The notes below the pieces were generated by a model. It worked only from the letters and a program-made list of their open reading frames with translations. It had not been told where the DNA came from and did no database searches. A stretch of DNA of 21,292 nucleotides from positions 1-21,292 of the forward strand of contig CAYPOI010000045.1 of NCBI GenBank assembly GCA_964412365.1. The letters run 5' to 3'. Positions 1 to 6,484 of this stretch are shown here, in pieces; the stretch's first letter is position 1; each line of letters begins with the position of its first letter. Source of the stretch: CAMTWZ01 sp964412365. Its GTDB lineage: Bacteria > Bacteroidota > Rhodothermia > Balneolales > HLUCCA01. The position numbers and the translations under genes were made by a program.

Positions 1-733
1 ACAAATGCAATAACCTCTCCCCCGTCGCGGTATCCATCCCCAGGGCGCGATAGGCGTCGAGGGTATCCGAAACCGGGTAGGAGATCCGGTGGAACGTGCA
101 CGTGAAGGCATCCAGATCCAGAATGGCGTAGGCGGCGCGGGGGTCTTCATCGCGCGATTGTCCGACCGCACCCGGGTTGACGACGTACCGATATCCCTTC
201 TCCATCCCAAACACGCCCAATTCGTTCGCCACGATGCCCGGGATGTGGGTATGTCCGACGCACACGATATCCGCACCCACCGCTTCAAGCGCCTGCCGAC
301 ATTTCACCGCCGAATTCAGATAATGCCATTTTTGGGGGTCGATGGGGGAGGCGTGAACGAGAAGAATCGCGGGACGTGGGATGTTGGACGTGGGATCTGA
401 ATCGAATACAACCGTCCGTGTCAGTGGCAAACTTTTTAAGTACTCAAGATTCGTGGGGTTGAGGTTTTTGCGGGTCCAGTCGATGACGCTGCGGTTGGGC
501 TCGCGGAAATGTTCGAGCGGCATGTGTCCGGTGACGCCGGCATCGTGGTTTCCTTCCACACAGGGGATGTTCCGCGCGCGGATGATGTCGATCACCTCAT
601 TGGGTTGGGGGCCGTATCCGACCAAATCGCCCAGGCAATACACGGCATCAGGGGCTTGAGCGTCGAGATGTTTCAGAACGGCTTCAAGCGCGGCCAGATT
701 GGCGTGGATGTCGGAAATGAGGGCGAGTTTCAA
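1..733 (-). CDS. Metallophosphoesterase, YfcE/MJ0936-like (3' end cut by window edge)
   Basis: The minus-strand frame runs from a TTG at 733 off the left edge (about 244 residues). It shows the calcineurin-like phosphoesterase motifs in order: SDIHAN near residue 7 (DxH), GDLVGYGP (GD), GNHD, LLVHASP and GHTHIP near the C-terminal side. These residues form the two-metal centre of this fold. The family contains small cytoplasmic phosphodiesterases, and the substrate cannot be read from sequence. The start is placed at TTG because the protein then begins MKLALISDIHAN, as is usual for the family, and no ATG exists just upstream. A run of about nine residues (SDPTSNIPR) in the loop before ILLVHASP is encoded by a 7-bp tandem repeat. 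Degenerate heptamers also touch the start codon. The family call is firm; the substrate is unknown. Confidence 0.9.
   Translation of the reverse strand, partial: MKLALISDIHANLAALEAVLKHLDAQAPDAVYCLGDLVGYGPQPNEVIDIIRARNIPCVEGNHDAGVTGHMPLEHFREPNRSVIDWTRKNLNPTNLEYLKSLPLTRTVVFDSDPTSNIPRPAILLVHASPIDPQKWHYLNSAVKCRQALEAVGADIVCVGHTHIPGIVANELGVFGMEKGYRYVVNPGAVGQSRDEDPRAAYAILDLDAFTCTFHRISYPVSDTLDAYRALGMDTATGERLLHL
371..398. repeat. 7-bp tandem repeat inside the phosphoesterase gene
   Basis: Four heptamers in phase on the plus strand: GGGACGT, GGGATGT, TGGACGT, GGGATCT. They are read in the minus strand as part of a surface loop before the VHASP motif, and the reading frame is kept. Confidence 0.7.
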
Positions 734-734
734 C

Positions 735-769
735 TTTGTGAGTTGTTTGTGGTTTGAGGTTCGTCGTAT
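735..769. repeat. Degenerate 7-bp repeats abutting the phosphoesterase start codon
   Basis: Five degenerate units with a GTT/GGTT core every 7 bp (TTTGTGA, GTTGTTT, GTGGTTT, GAGGTTC, GTCGTAT). They begin two bases upstream of the TTG start at 733. The periodicity is weaker than in the other arrays. Confidence 0.45.
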
Positions 770-837
770 TGGGGAAAGATACGGAAGTGGTGTGGATCGC
801 CCCGCCGGATGTGGGGTATGCGAGTTGTTTAGGTATG

Positions 838-1114
838 CTGTCCGCAAGTCCTATAAAAGCCTCATTAACCGCTTAATGCAAATCAGAGATGACGCATTTT
901 ATTGAGTGTAATTAGAATTCTGCACAGATTTCACAGATTATTTTCACAGTAAATTCTGTTTTAGGGCTTGCCCCAAAATGTCAACCCCTGAATCCAATAT
1001 TCGTTACGTAAAAAATCTGTGGAATCTGTGCACGAAAACAAATACGCTTCAAACATAACGTTGATTGGGGCTTATAAAGTAGGGTAAATATAGAGTGAGG
1101 GGACTTGCGGACAG
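838..1114. mobile_element. 277-bp inverted-repeat element filling the phosphoesterase-mutS2 spacer
   Basis: Perfect 14-bp terminal inverted repeats lie at 838-851 (CTGTCCGCAAGTCC) and 1101-1114 (GGACTTGCGGACAG). A second inverted pair of 19 bp lies inside, at 921-939 and 1014-1032, with one mismatch (TGCACAGATTTCACAGATT against the complement of the other copy). The outer and inner repeats are separated by 69 bp on the left and 68 bp on the right. A small hairpin sits at the centre (959-978, loop CTTG). There is no ORF and no clear target duplication. It looks like a non-autonomous MITE-like or BIME-like element; a regulatory role is the alternative. It accounts for most of this 412-bp gene-free stretch. 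Confidence 0.75.
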
Positions 1115-1128
1115 AATAACTATATATA

Positions 1129-1156
1129 CAACTAACAACAACCAACTACCCACTAA
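1129..1156. repeat. 7-bp repeats containing the mutS2 stop codon
   Basis: Units CAACTAA, CAACAAC, CAACTAC, CCACTAA follow the inverted-repeat element after a short TATATATA stretch. The mutS2 stop codon TAG (plus-strand CTA, 1146-1148) and its last two codons lie within the array. Confidence 0.6.
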
Positions 1157-3740
1157 CGAGCGTCACCCCCGGCCCGCCCTGCTCCCACGGCGCAAGACGA
1201 AAGGACGACACGTCTTTCCGTTGCCGCAAATACTCATGAATTCGTTTCCGGAGGATGCCGTCTCCCTTCCCATGGATGATTTCGAGAAGTTGGAGTCCCG
1301 ACGCGAAGCCCTGATCCACGAATCGCTCCACTTCGGCCACGGCTTCTTCACCGCGCATACCTCGAAGATCGAGGACCGTAGACTGTAGACCGTGGGCCGT
1401 GTCATCCGGATCCGAGTTGATCAATGTCCATCCGCTCGACGATTTGATTTTCTTGCGGTCTACGGTATACGGTCTACGGTCTACGTCAAGTGAATCCAAT
1501 TTCGCACGCATTTTCATTCCGTTCACCATCAGGAAGGCGTTTTTTCCGGATATTTCGACGATCTCGCCGGTGGTTTCGGTGTCGCGGAGGCGTACCCAAT
1601 CACCGACCCTCCCCCTGCCCATCCCTGGCGGGACCGTCTGCGGATCTAAGCTCAGCTCACCAGATTGGGTTGATGCATGGGGCACATCTTCTGATGCGCC
1701 CTTACGAGAGTCACCCCTCCTTGCGAGATCCGTCTGCGGATCGAGGAGGGCGGGGCCGGGGGTGGGTCCACCGGGCTCTGCGCCATCCTTCAGCTCCTTG
1801 CGCGCCTTCTTGATCGCCTCTTTCGACGCATTCGCCACACGGATCTCCTCCACCACGCGCTCGACCGTCCGGTTCGCCTCCATCATGATGGATTTCGCCT
1901 CGATCAACGCCTTTTCACGGATCTTATCGCGCTCTCGGGTCATCGTCTGAAGCTTTTCCTGATACTCCGATTTGAGTCGATTCGCCGTTTTCAGCTGCGT
2001 GGCGAGCTCTTTTTCATGGTCGGATGCGGCCTTCGTCGCGGTTTCGAGGTCGGCGATGAGTCCTTCCAGGGTATTCCGGTTGTCGCCGATGAGTCCGCGC
2101 GCTTTTTCCGTGAGCGAGGTCGGAACTCCGATCCGCTGCGCGATTTCGAACGCATAACTGCTTCCCGGTATCCCCTTCCGGAACCGGTACGTGGGCGACA
2201 TCCCCTCCCGATCGAATTCCATCGACCCGTTTACCATCCCCGGATGATTGTGCGCGAACACTTTCAGAGCCCCGTGGTGGGTGGTCACGATCAGCCGCGC
2301 CCCGCGCTCGAGCAAGGTCTCCATTAGCGCCTGATACAATGCTACGCCTTCCTCGGGGTCGGTGCCGGATGCGGCTTCATCGATAAGAATCAACGTAGAC
2401 GGTGGACGGTAGGCCGTAGACCGGGGACCCTCTTCTCGGCCTACGGTATACGACCTACGGTCTACGGTTACGTCTAACGTATCCCGAATCCACGCCAACC
2501 GACTCGAAAACGTCGAAAGATCATTCTCGATGGATTGATCATCGCCCATATCCACCGAAAGGACATCAATTAACGGCATTCCGGAGCCTTCATCTGCAGG
2601 AATCGCGTAGCCGGATTGGGTGAGCAGCACGCAGAGTCCGACGGTTTTCAGCGCGACCGACTTCCCACCCGCATTTGGACCTGTGATGATTAGGCCTTGC
2701 TCGTTTTTCCCAAGTTCCAGGTTTAGGGGGACTATGTCGTGTATCGTGTATGGTGTATCGTTTTTGTCTTCACGATTCACCATTCGCGATACACCATACA
2801 CCAAAATAGGATTTCTCGCCCCCATCAGCACAATTTGTCCGTCTTTTCGGAGGTCGGCGATCACACCATTCCACCCGCACGACACGATGGAAACAGAACG
2901 CATCCCATCCAGTTCTCCCAACAACAATCCATTGCGCTCCAACGGGATGCGGTGTTCACGGATCACATTGGTCAGATTACGTAAAATGCGTTCGATCTCG
3001 CGAAGCTCATCTTGCTCGAGCTGACGAATATCATTGTTGATGTGAAGCACATCGGCGGGTTCGAGATAGACGGTGTGTCCGGTGGCCGAGGTGTCGTGGA
3101 TGAAGCCGCTGATGCGACGTTTGTGCTCGGCGCGGATGGCGAGAACCATGCGTCCGCCACGGATCGTGGGTTCGTTTTCGCTCAGAATCCCGTCTTTGGA
3201 TGCCTGACGAAGGATGCGGGCCAGTGCTGTCCGCAAGTCATTACGCCGTGATTGGAGCGATTTCCGGATTTGCTGCAATTCGGGGGAGGCGTTGTCGCGG
3301 ATGAGTCCGGTGTCGGTGATGACGGCGAGGATGGCATCCTCGACAGCTTTAAGCGGGACGAGCGGTTCCGACCACTTCGCCATGCTCTGAAAGGCATCTT
3401 CGCGCTGGGAAAAATATTGCCGGATGCGGCGCGAGGTGTGCGCGATCTGGAACAGGCGCAAGAACGAATCCGGGTCGAGCATGGATCCCTCCGGACGCGC
3501 GCGTTTCAGCGCATCGCGGGTATCGGCCAATGGTGGAAGCGGCAACGGATCCGCGAATCGGTACTGCGACATCAATTCCGACGTGCGCGAAAGGCGGGTC
3601 AGAACCACATCCCGGTCCGACGACGGCGCCAAGGCTTGAACCCATTCCTCCCCTATCTCGGACGTGCAATGCGACTGAGTGATGGCCCGGATGGATTCGA
3701 AGCCGAGCTTTTCTAAACTGCTTTCTGGGATGGAGATCAA
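1146..3740 (-). CDS. mutS2: Endonuclease MutS2 with in-frame repeat insertions
   Basis: MutS2 is a MutS-family ATPase with a C-terminal Smr nuclease domain, acting on branched DNA and, in some bacteria, on collided ribosomes. Visible: the N-terminal MutS2 region (LEKLGFESI), the MutS core, Walker A GPNAGGKS at residues 354-361, Walker B LILIDEA near 452-458 followed by SGTDPEEG, a coiled coil near 560-650, a small beta domain near 705-755, and a C-terminal Smr domain with LDLRGMR and HGKGDGILR. At 864 residues it is longer than the usual roughly 780-800. The excess is explained by five inserts near residues 313-335, 424-450, 667-703, 753-762 and 779-789, all in loops or linkers and all in frame. 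The start is TTG; an in-frame stop just upstream excludes an earlier start. No catalytic motif is lost, so I infer a functional protein. Confidence 0.95.
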   Translation of the reverse strand: MISIPESSLEKLGFESIRAITQSHCTSEIGEEWVQALAPSSDRDVVLTRLSRTSELMSQYRFADPLPLPPLADTRDALKRARPEGSMLDPDSFLRLFQIAHTSRRIRQYFSQREDAFQSMAKWSEPLVPLKAVEDAILAVITDTGLIRDNASPELQQIRKSLQSRRNDLRTALARILRQASKDGILSENEPTIRGGRMVLAIRAEHKRRISGFIHDTSATGHTVYLEPADVLHINNDIRQLEQDELREIERILRNLTNVIREHRIPLERNGLLLGELDGMRSVSIVSCGWNGVIADLRKDGQIVLMGARNPILVYGVSRMVNREDKNDTPYTIHDIVPLNLELGKNEQGLIITGPNAGGKSVALKTVGLCVLLTQSGYAIPADEGSGMPLIDVLSVDMGDDQSIENDLSTFSSRLAWIRDTLDVTVDRRSYTVGREEGPRSTAYRPPSTLILIDEAASGTDPEEGVALYQALMETLLERGARLIVTTHHGALKVFAHNHPGMVNGSMEFDREGMSPTYRFRKGIPGSSYAFEIAQRIGVPTSLTEKARGLIGDNRNTLEGLIADLETATKAASDHEKELATQLKTANRLKSEYQEKLQTMTRERDKIREKALIEAKSIMMEANRTVERVVEEIRVANASKEAIKKARKELKDGAEPGGPTPGPALLDPQTDLARRGDSRKGASEDVPHASTQSGELSLDPQTVPPGMGRGRVGDWVRLRDTETTGEIVEISGKNAFLMVNGMKMRAKLDSLDVDRRPYTVDRKKIKSSSGWTLINSDPDDTAHGLQSTVLDLRGMRGEEAVAEVERFVDQGFASGLQLLEIIHGKGDGILRKRIHEYLRQRKDVSSFRLAPWEQGGPGVTLVSG
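1375..1402. repeat. 7-bp repeat insert in mutS2, before the Smr domain
   Basis: Units ACCGTAG, ACTGTAG, ACCGTGG, GCCGTGT. They encode part of GLQSTV immediately before the LDLRG motif that opens the Smr domain. Confidence 0.75.
1457..1484. repeat. GGTCTAC heptamer array inside mutS2
   Basis: Four units: GGTCTAC, GGTATAC, GGTCTAC, GGTCTAC. On the minus strand they encode VDRRPYTVD in the linker after the beta domain. The insert at 2394-2471 encodes nearly the same peptide in the same frame. Confidence 0.85.
1620..1765. repeat. GC-rich palindromic repeat insert in the mutS2 linker
   Basis: The 13-mer CCGTCTGCGGATC occurs at 1634-1646 and again at 1730-1742, 96 bp apart (32 codons). The second copy lies in the palindrome GATCCGTCTGCGGATC, itself between CCTCC and GGAGG arms. 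It encodes a Gly/Pro-rich stretch containing LLDPQTDLARRGDS and SLDPQTVPPG, inserted between the coiled coil and the GDWVRL domain. It differs from the heptamer family and looks like an interspersed palindromic element tolerated in frame. Confidence 0.65.
2394..2471. repeat. Inverted heptamer element in mutS2 next to Walker B
   Basis: Two arms of five heptamers each (2394-2428 and 2437-2471) are complementary in pattern and separated by 8 bp, so the 78-bp segment (26 codons) can fold into a hairpin. Units include CGTAGAC and GGTAGGC in one arm and CGGCCTA, CGGTATA and CGGTCTA in the other. It encodes about 26 residues (VDRRSYTVGRE ... STAYRPPS) placed directly before LILIDEA. Confidence 0.85.
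2738..2805. repeat. Inverted GGTGTAT heptamer element in mutS2 upstream of Walker A
   Basis: Left arm 2738-2758 (CGTGTAT, CGTGTAT, GGTGTAT) and right arm 2771-2805 (CACGATT, CACCATT, CGCGATA, CACCATA, CACCAAA), with a short T-rich spacer. It encodes YGVSRMVNR ... TPYTIHD in the loop between ARNPILV and the VPLNLELG strand. The unit is the same as that bracketing the S23 gene. Confidence 0.85.
3227..3239 (-). other. Copy of the inverted-repeat terminus inside mutS2
   Basis: The 13-mer CTGTCCGCAAGTC, identical to the left end of the element at 838, lies in mutS2 codons for DLRTAL. No other part of the element is present here. Confidence 0.5.
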
Positions 3741-3743
3741 ATC

Positions 3744-3799
3744 GTGAGTTGTGAGTGGGGATTAGTGTATGGTGTATGGTGTATGGTGTATGGTGAAGA
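3744..3799. repeat. GTGTATG heptamer array upstream of mutS2
   Basis: Eight consecutive units: GTGAGTT, GTGAGTG, GGGATTA, four GTGTATG, then GTGAAGA. The array starts three bases upstream of the mutS2 TTG codon and is the left arm of an inverted pair with 3896-3958. The 96-bp interval between the arms (3800-3895) is AT-richer and shows no ORF. Confidence 0.85.
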
Positions 3800-3895
3800 T
3801 GACTTTTTATGTGAAATCTGGACGAATCATGTAAGAAATCTCAAAATACCGCCTCTGTAGTACATGGCCACGTTTCAATTTCAACTTTTCTGCCT

Positions 3896-3958
3896 AAACG
3901 ATACACCATAAACGATACACCATAAACGATACACCATACACCATACACTATACACTAC
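3896..3958. repeat. ACACCAT/AAACGAT heptamer array ending one base before the S23 gene
   Basis: Nine units: AAACGAT and ACACCAT alternate three times, then ACACCAT, ACACTAT and ACACTAC. It is the inverted counterpart of the array at 3744-3799 and stops one base before the ATG at 3960. Confidence 0.9.
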
Positions 3959-3959
3959 T

Positions 3960-4310
3960 ATGAACAACCAACCCCTTGAAAATCTGATGATTTACACCTT
4001 AGCCAAGGAAATAAACATCCTTTCGTATCCCATTGTATCCAAAATCCGAGATTTCACTTATCGGGATCAAATGACGCGTTCATGTCTCTCGATGGCCTCA
4101 AACATCGCCGAAGGTTTTGGGCGTCATAACACCAAATACTTCCACTTATTTACCTCCTATGCGCTTGGTTCCGCCTTTGAATTCCGCATTCAACTCGAAA
4201 TCGCGAAAGAGAACAAACTAATGACTAAATCTCAAGCAGAAGATTTAATCGCCAAACTAAACATTTGGATTCCTATGACCATCAACTTCATGAAGTCCCT
4301 TCAGCGCTAG
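3960..4310 (+). CDS. S23/IVP-like four-helix-bundle protein
   Basis: 116 residues, predicted all-helical. The family signature is clear: a basic stretch RDQMTRSCLSMASNIAEGFGR (residues about 38-58), then F..F...ALGSAFEFRIQLEIA. This matches the S23 / 23S rRNA intervening-sequence protein family of pentameric four-helix bundles, related in fold to the Avd protein of diversity-generating retroelements. The molecular function of the family is not known. The gene is the only plus-strand gene among minus-strand neighbours and is visibly AT-richer. It is bracketed by heptamer arrays of one unit: 3896-3958 touches its start and 4315-4340 follows its stop by 4 bases. No rRNA lies nearby, so it is not in its classical rRNA setting. 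The family is certain; association with the repeats is inferred. Confidence 0.9.
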   Translation: MNNQPLENLMIYTLAKEINILSYPIVSKIRDFTYRDQMTRSCLSMASNIAEGFGRHNTKYFHLFTSYALGSAFEFRIQLEIAKENKLMTKSQAEDLIAKLNIWIPMTINFMKSLQR

Positions 4311-4314
4311 ACCC

Positions 4315-4340
4315 CACCATACACAATACACCATACACTA
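4315..4340. repeat. CACCATA heptamer array between the S23 gene and the DUF885 gene
   Basis: Units CACCATA, CACAATA, CACCATA, CACTA. The last bases supply the TAG stop of the minus-strand DUF885 gene, and the array lies 4 bases after the S23 stop codon. Confidence 0.85.
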
Positions 4341-5984
4341 CTTGACCAGATGAAGAGGCACATTCCCGGTTCCGAGGATCGCATCATGAAATTTCCGTAA
4401 ATCAAACTCTTCCCCCTGTTCAGCTTCCTTCCTTTCGCGAAGCTGCCGAATATGGATCTCCCCCATTTTATACGCCAAGGCCTGACCCGGCCAGAAAATA
4501 TATCTCGTCACTTCACTGTGAATGTTGTGCATCGAGAGTGCGGAATTCACAGACATGTAGTCGATGGCATCTTCTTTCGTCCAGCCGTACCAATGGATTC
4601 CGGTGTCGACCACCAGGCGCAACGCACGCCACATTTCATAACTCAACCGACCGAAATTGCTGTACGGATCGGAGTAGAATCCGACATCGAGTCCGAGGCG
4701 TTCGGAGTATAATGCCCAGCCTTCGGTATAGGCGGTGAAGGCGATTCCACGACGGAAAGCGGGTAATTCAAGTTCCTGAGCCAACGCGATTTGAAGATGG
4801 TGACCTGGAACCGCTTCGTGATAGCTCAACGCTTCGATTTCATACAACGGACGAGAGGGCAGATCGTAGGTGTTCACCGCATAATTCCCGGCGCGATGTC
4901 CCTCGGGCGAACCCTGACTATAATATGCCGTTGCGGTTCGCGGTGCGAGATAATCCGGAATTCGGATGATGCCATATGGCAACCGTGGAAGTCGTCCGAA
5001 AAGCTGTGGCAGCTGGCCATCCATTTTTTTTAGGACATACGCTGTACGCATCATCAGCTCGTCTGGGGATGCGGCATAGAACTGCGGATCGGTGCGGAGG
5101 AACTCCAAAAACGCTGAAAAATCGCCCTCGAAGCCGGTTTGACGCATCACGTCTTGCATCTCGTTGCGGATGCGCTGCACTTCGCGAAGTCCGATGGCGT
5201 GCACAGAATCCGGAGTGATATCGAACGTGACATGATGTCGCACGAGATACCGATAGTACTCTTCTCCACCAGGGACTGCACGGATTCCGGAAACGTCGGA
5301 GGCCACCGGGATGTACTCATTCGTCAGGAAATCGAGCAGATACTGGTATTCATCGACCACGCCTCTGACCAATTCCATTTGTTCCGGATTCGGCTCACCG
5401 AGGGCTTTTCCCCATGGGCTGTCGGCCGGATTTTCGGTGATGTGAGTGGCAATGGTGGGGAGATAATCGTTGAAGACGATCTTCGGACGAACGAGTCCGA
5501 CCGACATGCCGCGCCTCATCAGGTCGATGGTTTCGCGGTTCAGCCGCGGAAAATCGCGAAGGCGAGTGAGAAACGCGAGGGTATCGGCGGACGTTTTGAG
5601 GCTGGCTGACAGCGCCGAATTGACGAACGTGGTGTGGTAATCGAACCAACCCGTGAGTGGCAGCACATAGTACTCGTTTTCCAAGTACTCAATTTGGTCG
5701 CGGAGTTGGTGTGCGAGCACGAGGGCGGAGAGGCTGTCTGTGAGCGTGGTGTTCCGAAGCGAGGCTGAGGAAATCCGATTTAGGAAGGTGCGAAGTTGTG
5801 GGATTTGTGCTTGCTGGAACTCGGCCGAGACGATCGGAAGACTGTCGCCACGTGAAAAGGACCGGGTGTAGTCATGGTAGTCATCGAAAATCAGCTTCAG
5901 CTCGGATGGGGTTGTGGGACCAACGACGTCGGCCAAGCGAGGCGAACAGGAGACGAGGAGGAGAAGGAAGAGGAGTCGGGACAT
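4338..5984 (-). CDS. DUF885-family lipoprotein, putative zinc peptidase
   Basis: 548 residues. The N-terminus MSRLLFLLLLVSC is a short lipoprotein signal with lipobox LVSC, so it is probably an envelope-anchored lipoprotein. The DUF885 hallmark HEAVPGHH lies near residue 385, followed by EGWALYSERLG near 419. Together they form a zincin-type HExxH-like centre with a downstream glutamate. Relatives are annotated as uncharacterised metallopeptidases, and the substrate is unknown. The ATG start directly precedes the signal peptide. The TAG stop falls in a heptamer array, and a GCTTAGA array begins about 20 bp upstream of the start. That puts its promoter in or beyond the array, where the assembly has a gap. 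Confidence 0.88.
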   Translation of the reverse strand: MSRLLFLLLLVSCSPRLADVVGPTTPSELKLIFDDYHDYTRSFSRGDSLPIVSAEFQQAQIPQLRTFLNRISSASLRNTTLTDSLSALVLAHQLRDQIEYLENEYYVLPLTGWFDYHTTFVNSALSASLKTSADTLAFLTRLRDFPRLNRETIDLMRRGMSVGLVRPKIVFNDYLPTIATHITENPADSPWGKALGEPNPEQMELVRGVVDEYQYLLDFLTNEYIPVASDVSGIRAVPGGEEYYRYLVRHHVTFDITPDSVHAIGLREVQRIRNEMQDVMRQTGFEGDFSAFLEFLRTDPQFYAASPDELMMRTAYVLKKMDGQLPQLFGRLPRLPYGIIRIPDYLAPRTATAYYSQGSPEGHRAGNYAVNTYDLPSRPLYEIEALSYHEAVPGHHLQIALAQELELPAFRRGIAFTAYTEGWALYSERLGLDVGFYSDPYSNFGRLSYEMWRALRLVVDTGIHWYGWTKEDAIDYMSVNSALSMHNIHSEVTRYIFWPGQALAYKMGEIHIRQLRERKEAEQGEEFDLRKFHDAILGTGNVPLHLVK

Positions 5985-6004
5985 GATCGGGAGATTTTGA
6001 GAAT

Positions 6005-6214
6005 GCTTAGAGCTTAGAGCTTAGAGCTTAGAGCTTAGAGCTTAGAGCTTAGAGCTTAGNNNNNNNNNNNNNNNNNNNNNNNNNNNNNNNNNNNNNNNNN
6101 NNNNNNNNNNNNNNNNNNNNNNNNNNNNNNNNNNNNNNNNNNNNNNNNNNNNNNNNNNNTAGAGCTTAGAGCTTAGAGCTTAGAGCTTAGAGCTTAGAGC
6201 TTAGAGCTTAGAGC
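6005..6214. repeat. GCTTAGA heptamer satellite interrupted by an assembly gap
   Basis: About 55 bp of perfect GCTTAGA units on each side of the gap (about eight units per side), in the same orientation. The true length is unknown because the gap lies inside it. This is the most uniform array in the window. Confidence 0.95.
6060..6159. other. Assembly gap of 100 Ns
   Basis: Exactly 100 Ns, a conventional placeholder, lie within the GCTTAGA array. Any sequence, including another cassette, could be missing here. Confidence 0.95.
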
Positions 6215-6255
6215 AAAATATTACAATCTACGTTATATCCATTCCCACACACTTT

Positions 6256-6293
6256 ATTCAGCGCAATTCAGCATTCAGCATTCAGCATTCAAC
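6256..6293. repeat. ATTCAGC heptamer array
   Basis: ATTCAGC at 6256, a 3-bp slip, then three ATTCAGC and one ATTCAAC (6266-6293). It is a third unit type in the spacer between DUF885 and the TSUP permease. Confidence 0.85.
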
Positions 6294-6303
6294 CTTTGAT
6301 TTA

Positions 6304-6450
6304 TTTCACAGTCGAATCATCAAATCAATAGCGATTTACTGTGAAAAAAGACTGTGAAATCTGTGCAAAAATGCAATCTGACTAATAAAAAGTCGCTGAT
6401 TGGGGTTTATTCAGGGGGCTTTTTAGTTAAAAAAGGGGACTTGCGGACAG
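6304..6450. mobile_element. Half unit of the GGACTTGCGGACAG element
   Basis: CTGTGAAATCTGTGCA at 6352-6367 is followed after 69 bp by GGACTTGCGGACAG at 6437-6450, the same layout as the right half of the 838-1114 element. The two also share TGATTGGGG at the same offset. An extra inverted pair, TTTCACAGT (6304-6312) and ACTGTGAAA (6338-6346), precedes it. No matching left terminus is visible; it could be lost or lie beyond the gap. Together with the two arrays it accounts for the 497-bp spacer 5985-6481. Confidence 0.65.
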
Positions 6451-6460
6451 TCATCCTATA

Positions 6461-6484
6461 CAAATTACCATACACCATACACTA
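6461..6484. repeat. CCATACA heptamers containing the TSUP stop codon
   Basis: CAAATTA, CCATACA, CCATACA, CTA. The TAG stop of the permease (plus-strand 6482-6484) is the array edge, as at DUF885. Confidence 0.7.

Noticed and set aside
1101..1114. DNA uptake sequence (similarity of ACTTGCGGACA to the Haemophilus core AAGTGCGGT)
   Set aside because: The match is partial, copies are few and occur as element ends with fixed partners, unlike dispersed uptake sites.
1146..3740. mutS2 as a pseudogene because of multiple inserts
   Set aside because: The frame is open for 864 codons and every catalytic motif is intact, so the inserts seem tolerated.
3960..4310. S23 gene as part of a 23S rRNA intervening sequence
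   Set aside because: No rRNA sequence surrounds it; the flanks are heptamer arrays and protein genes.
3744..4340. Diversity-generating retroelement, because the four-helix protein resembles Avd
   Set aside because: No reverse transcriptase, template repeat or adenine-biased variable repeat is visible in the window.
6005..6214. CRISPR-like array
   Set aside because: The units are contiguous 7-bp repeats with no spacers and no cas genes nearby.
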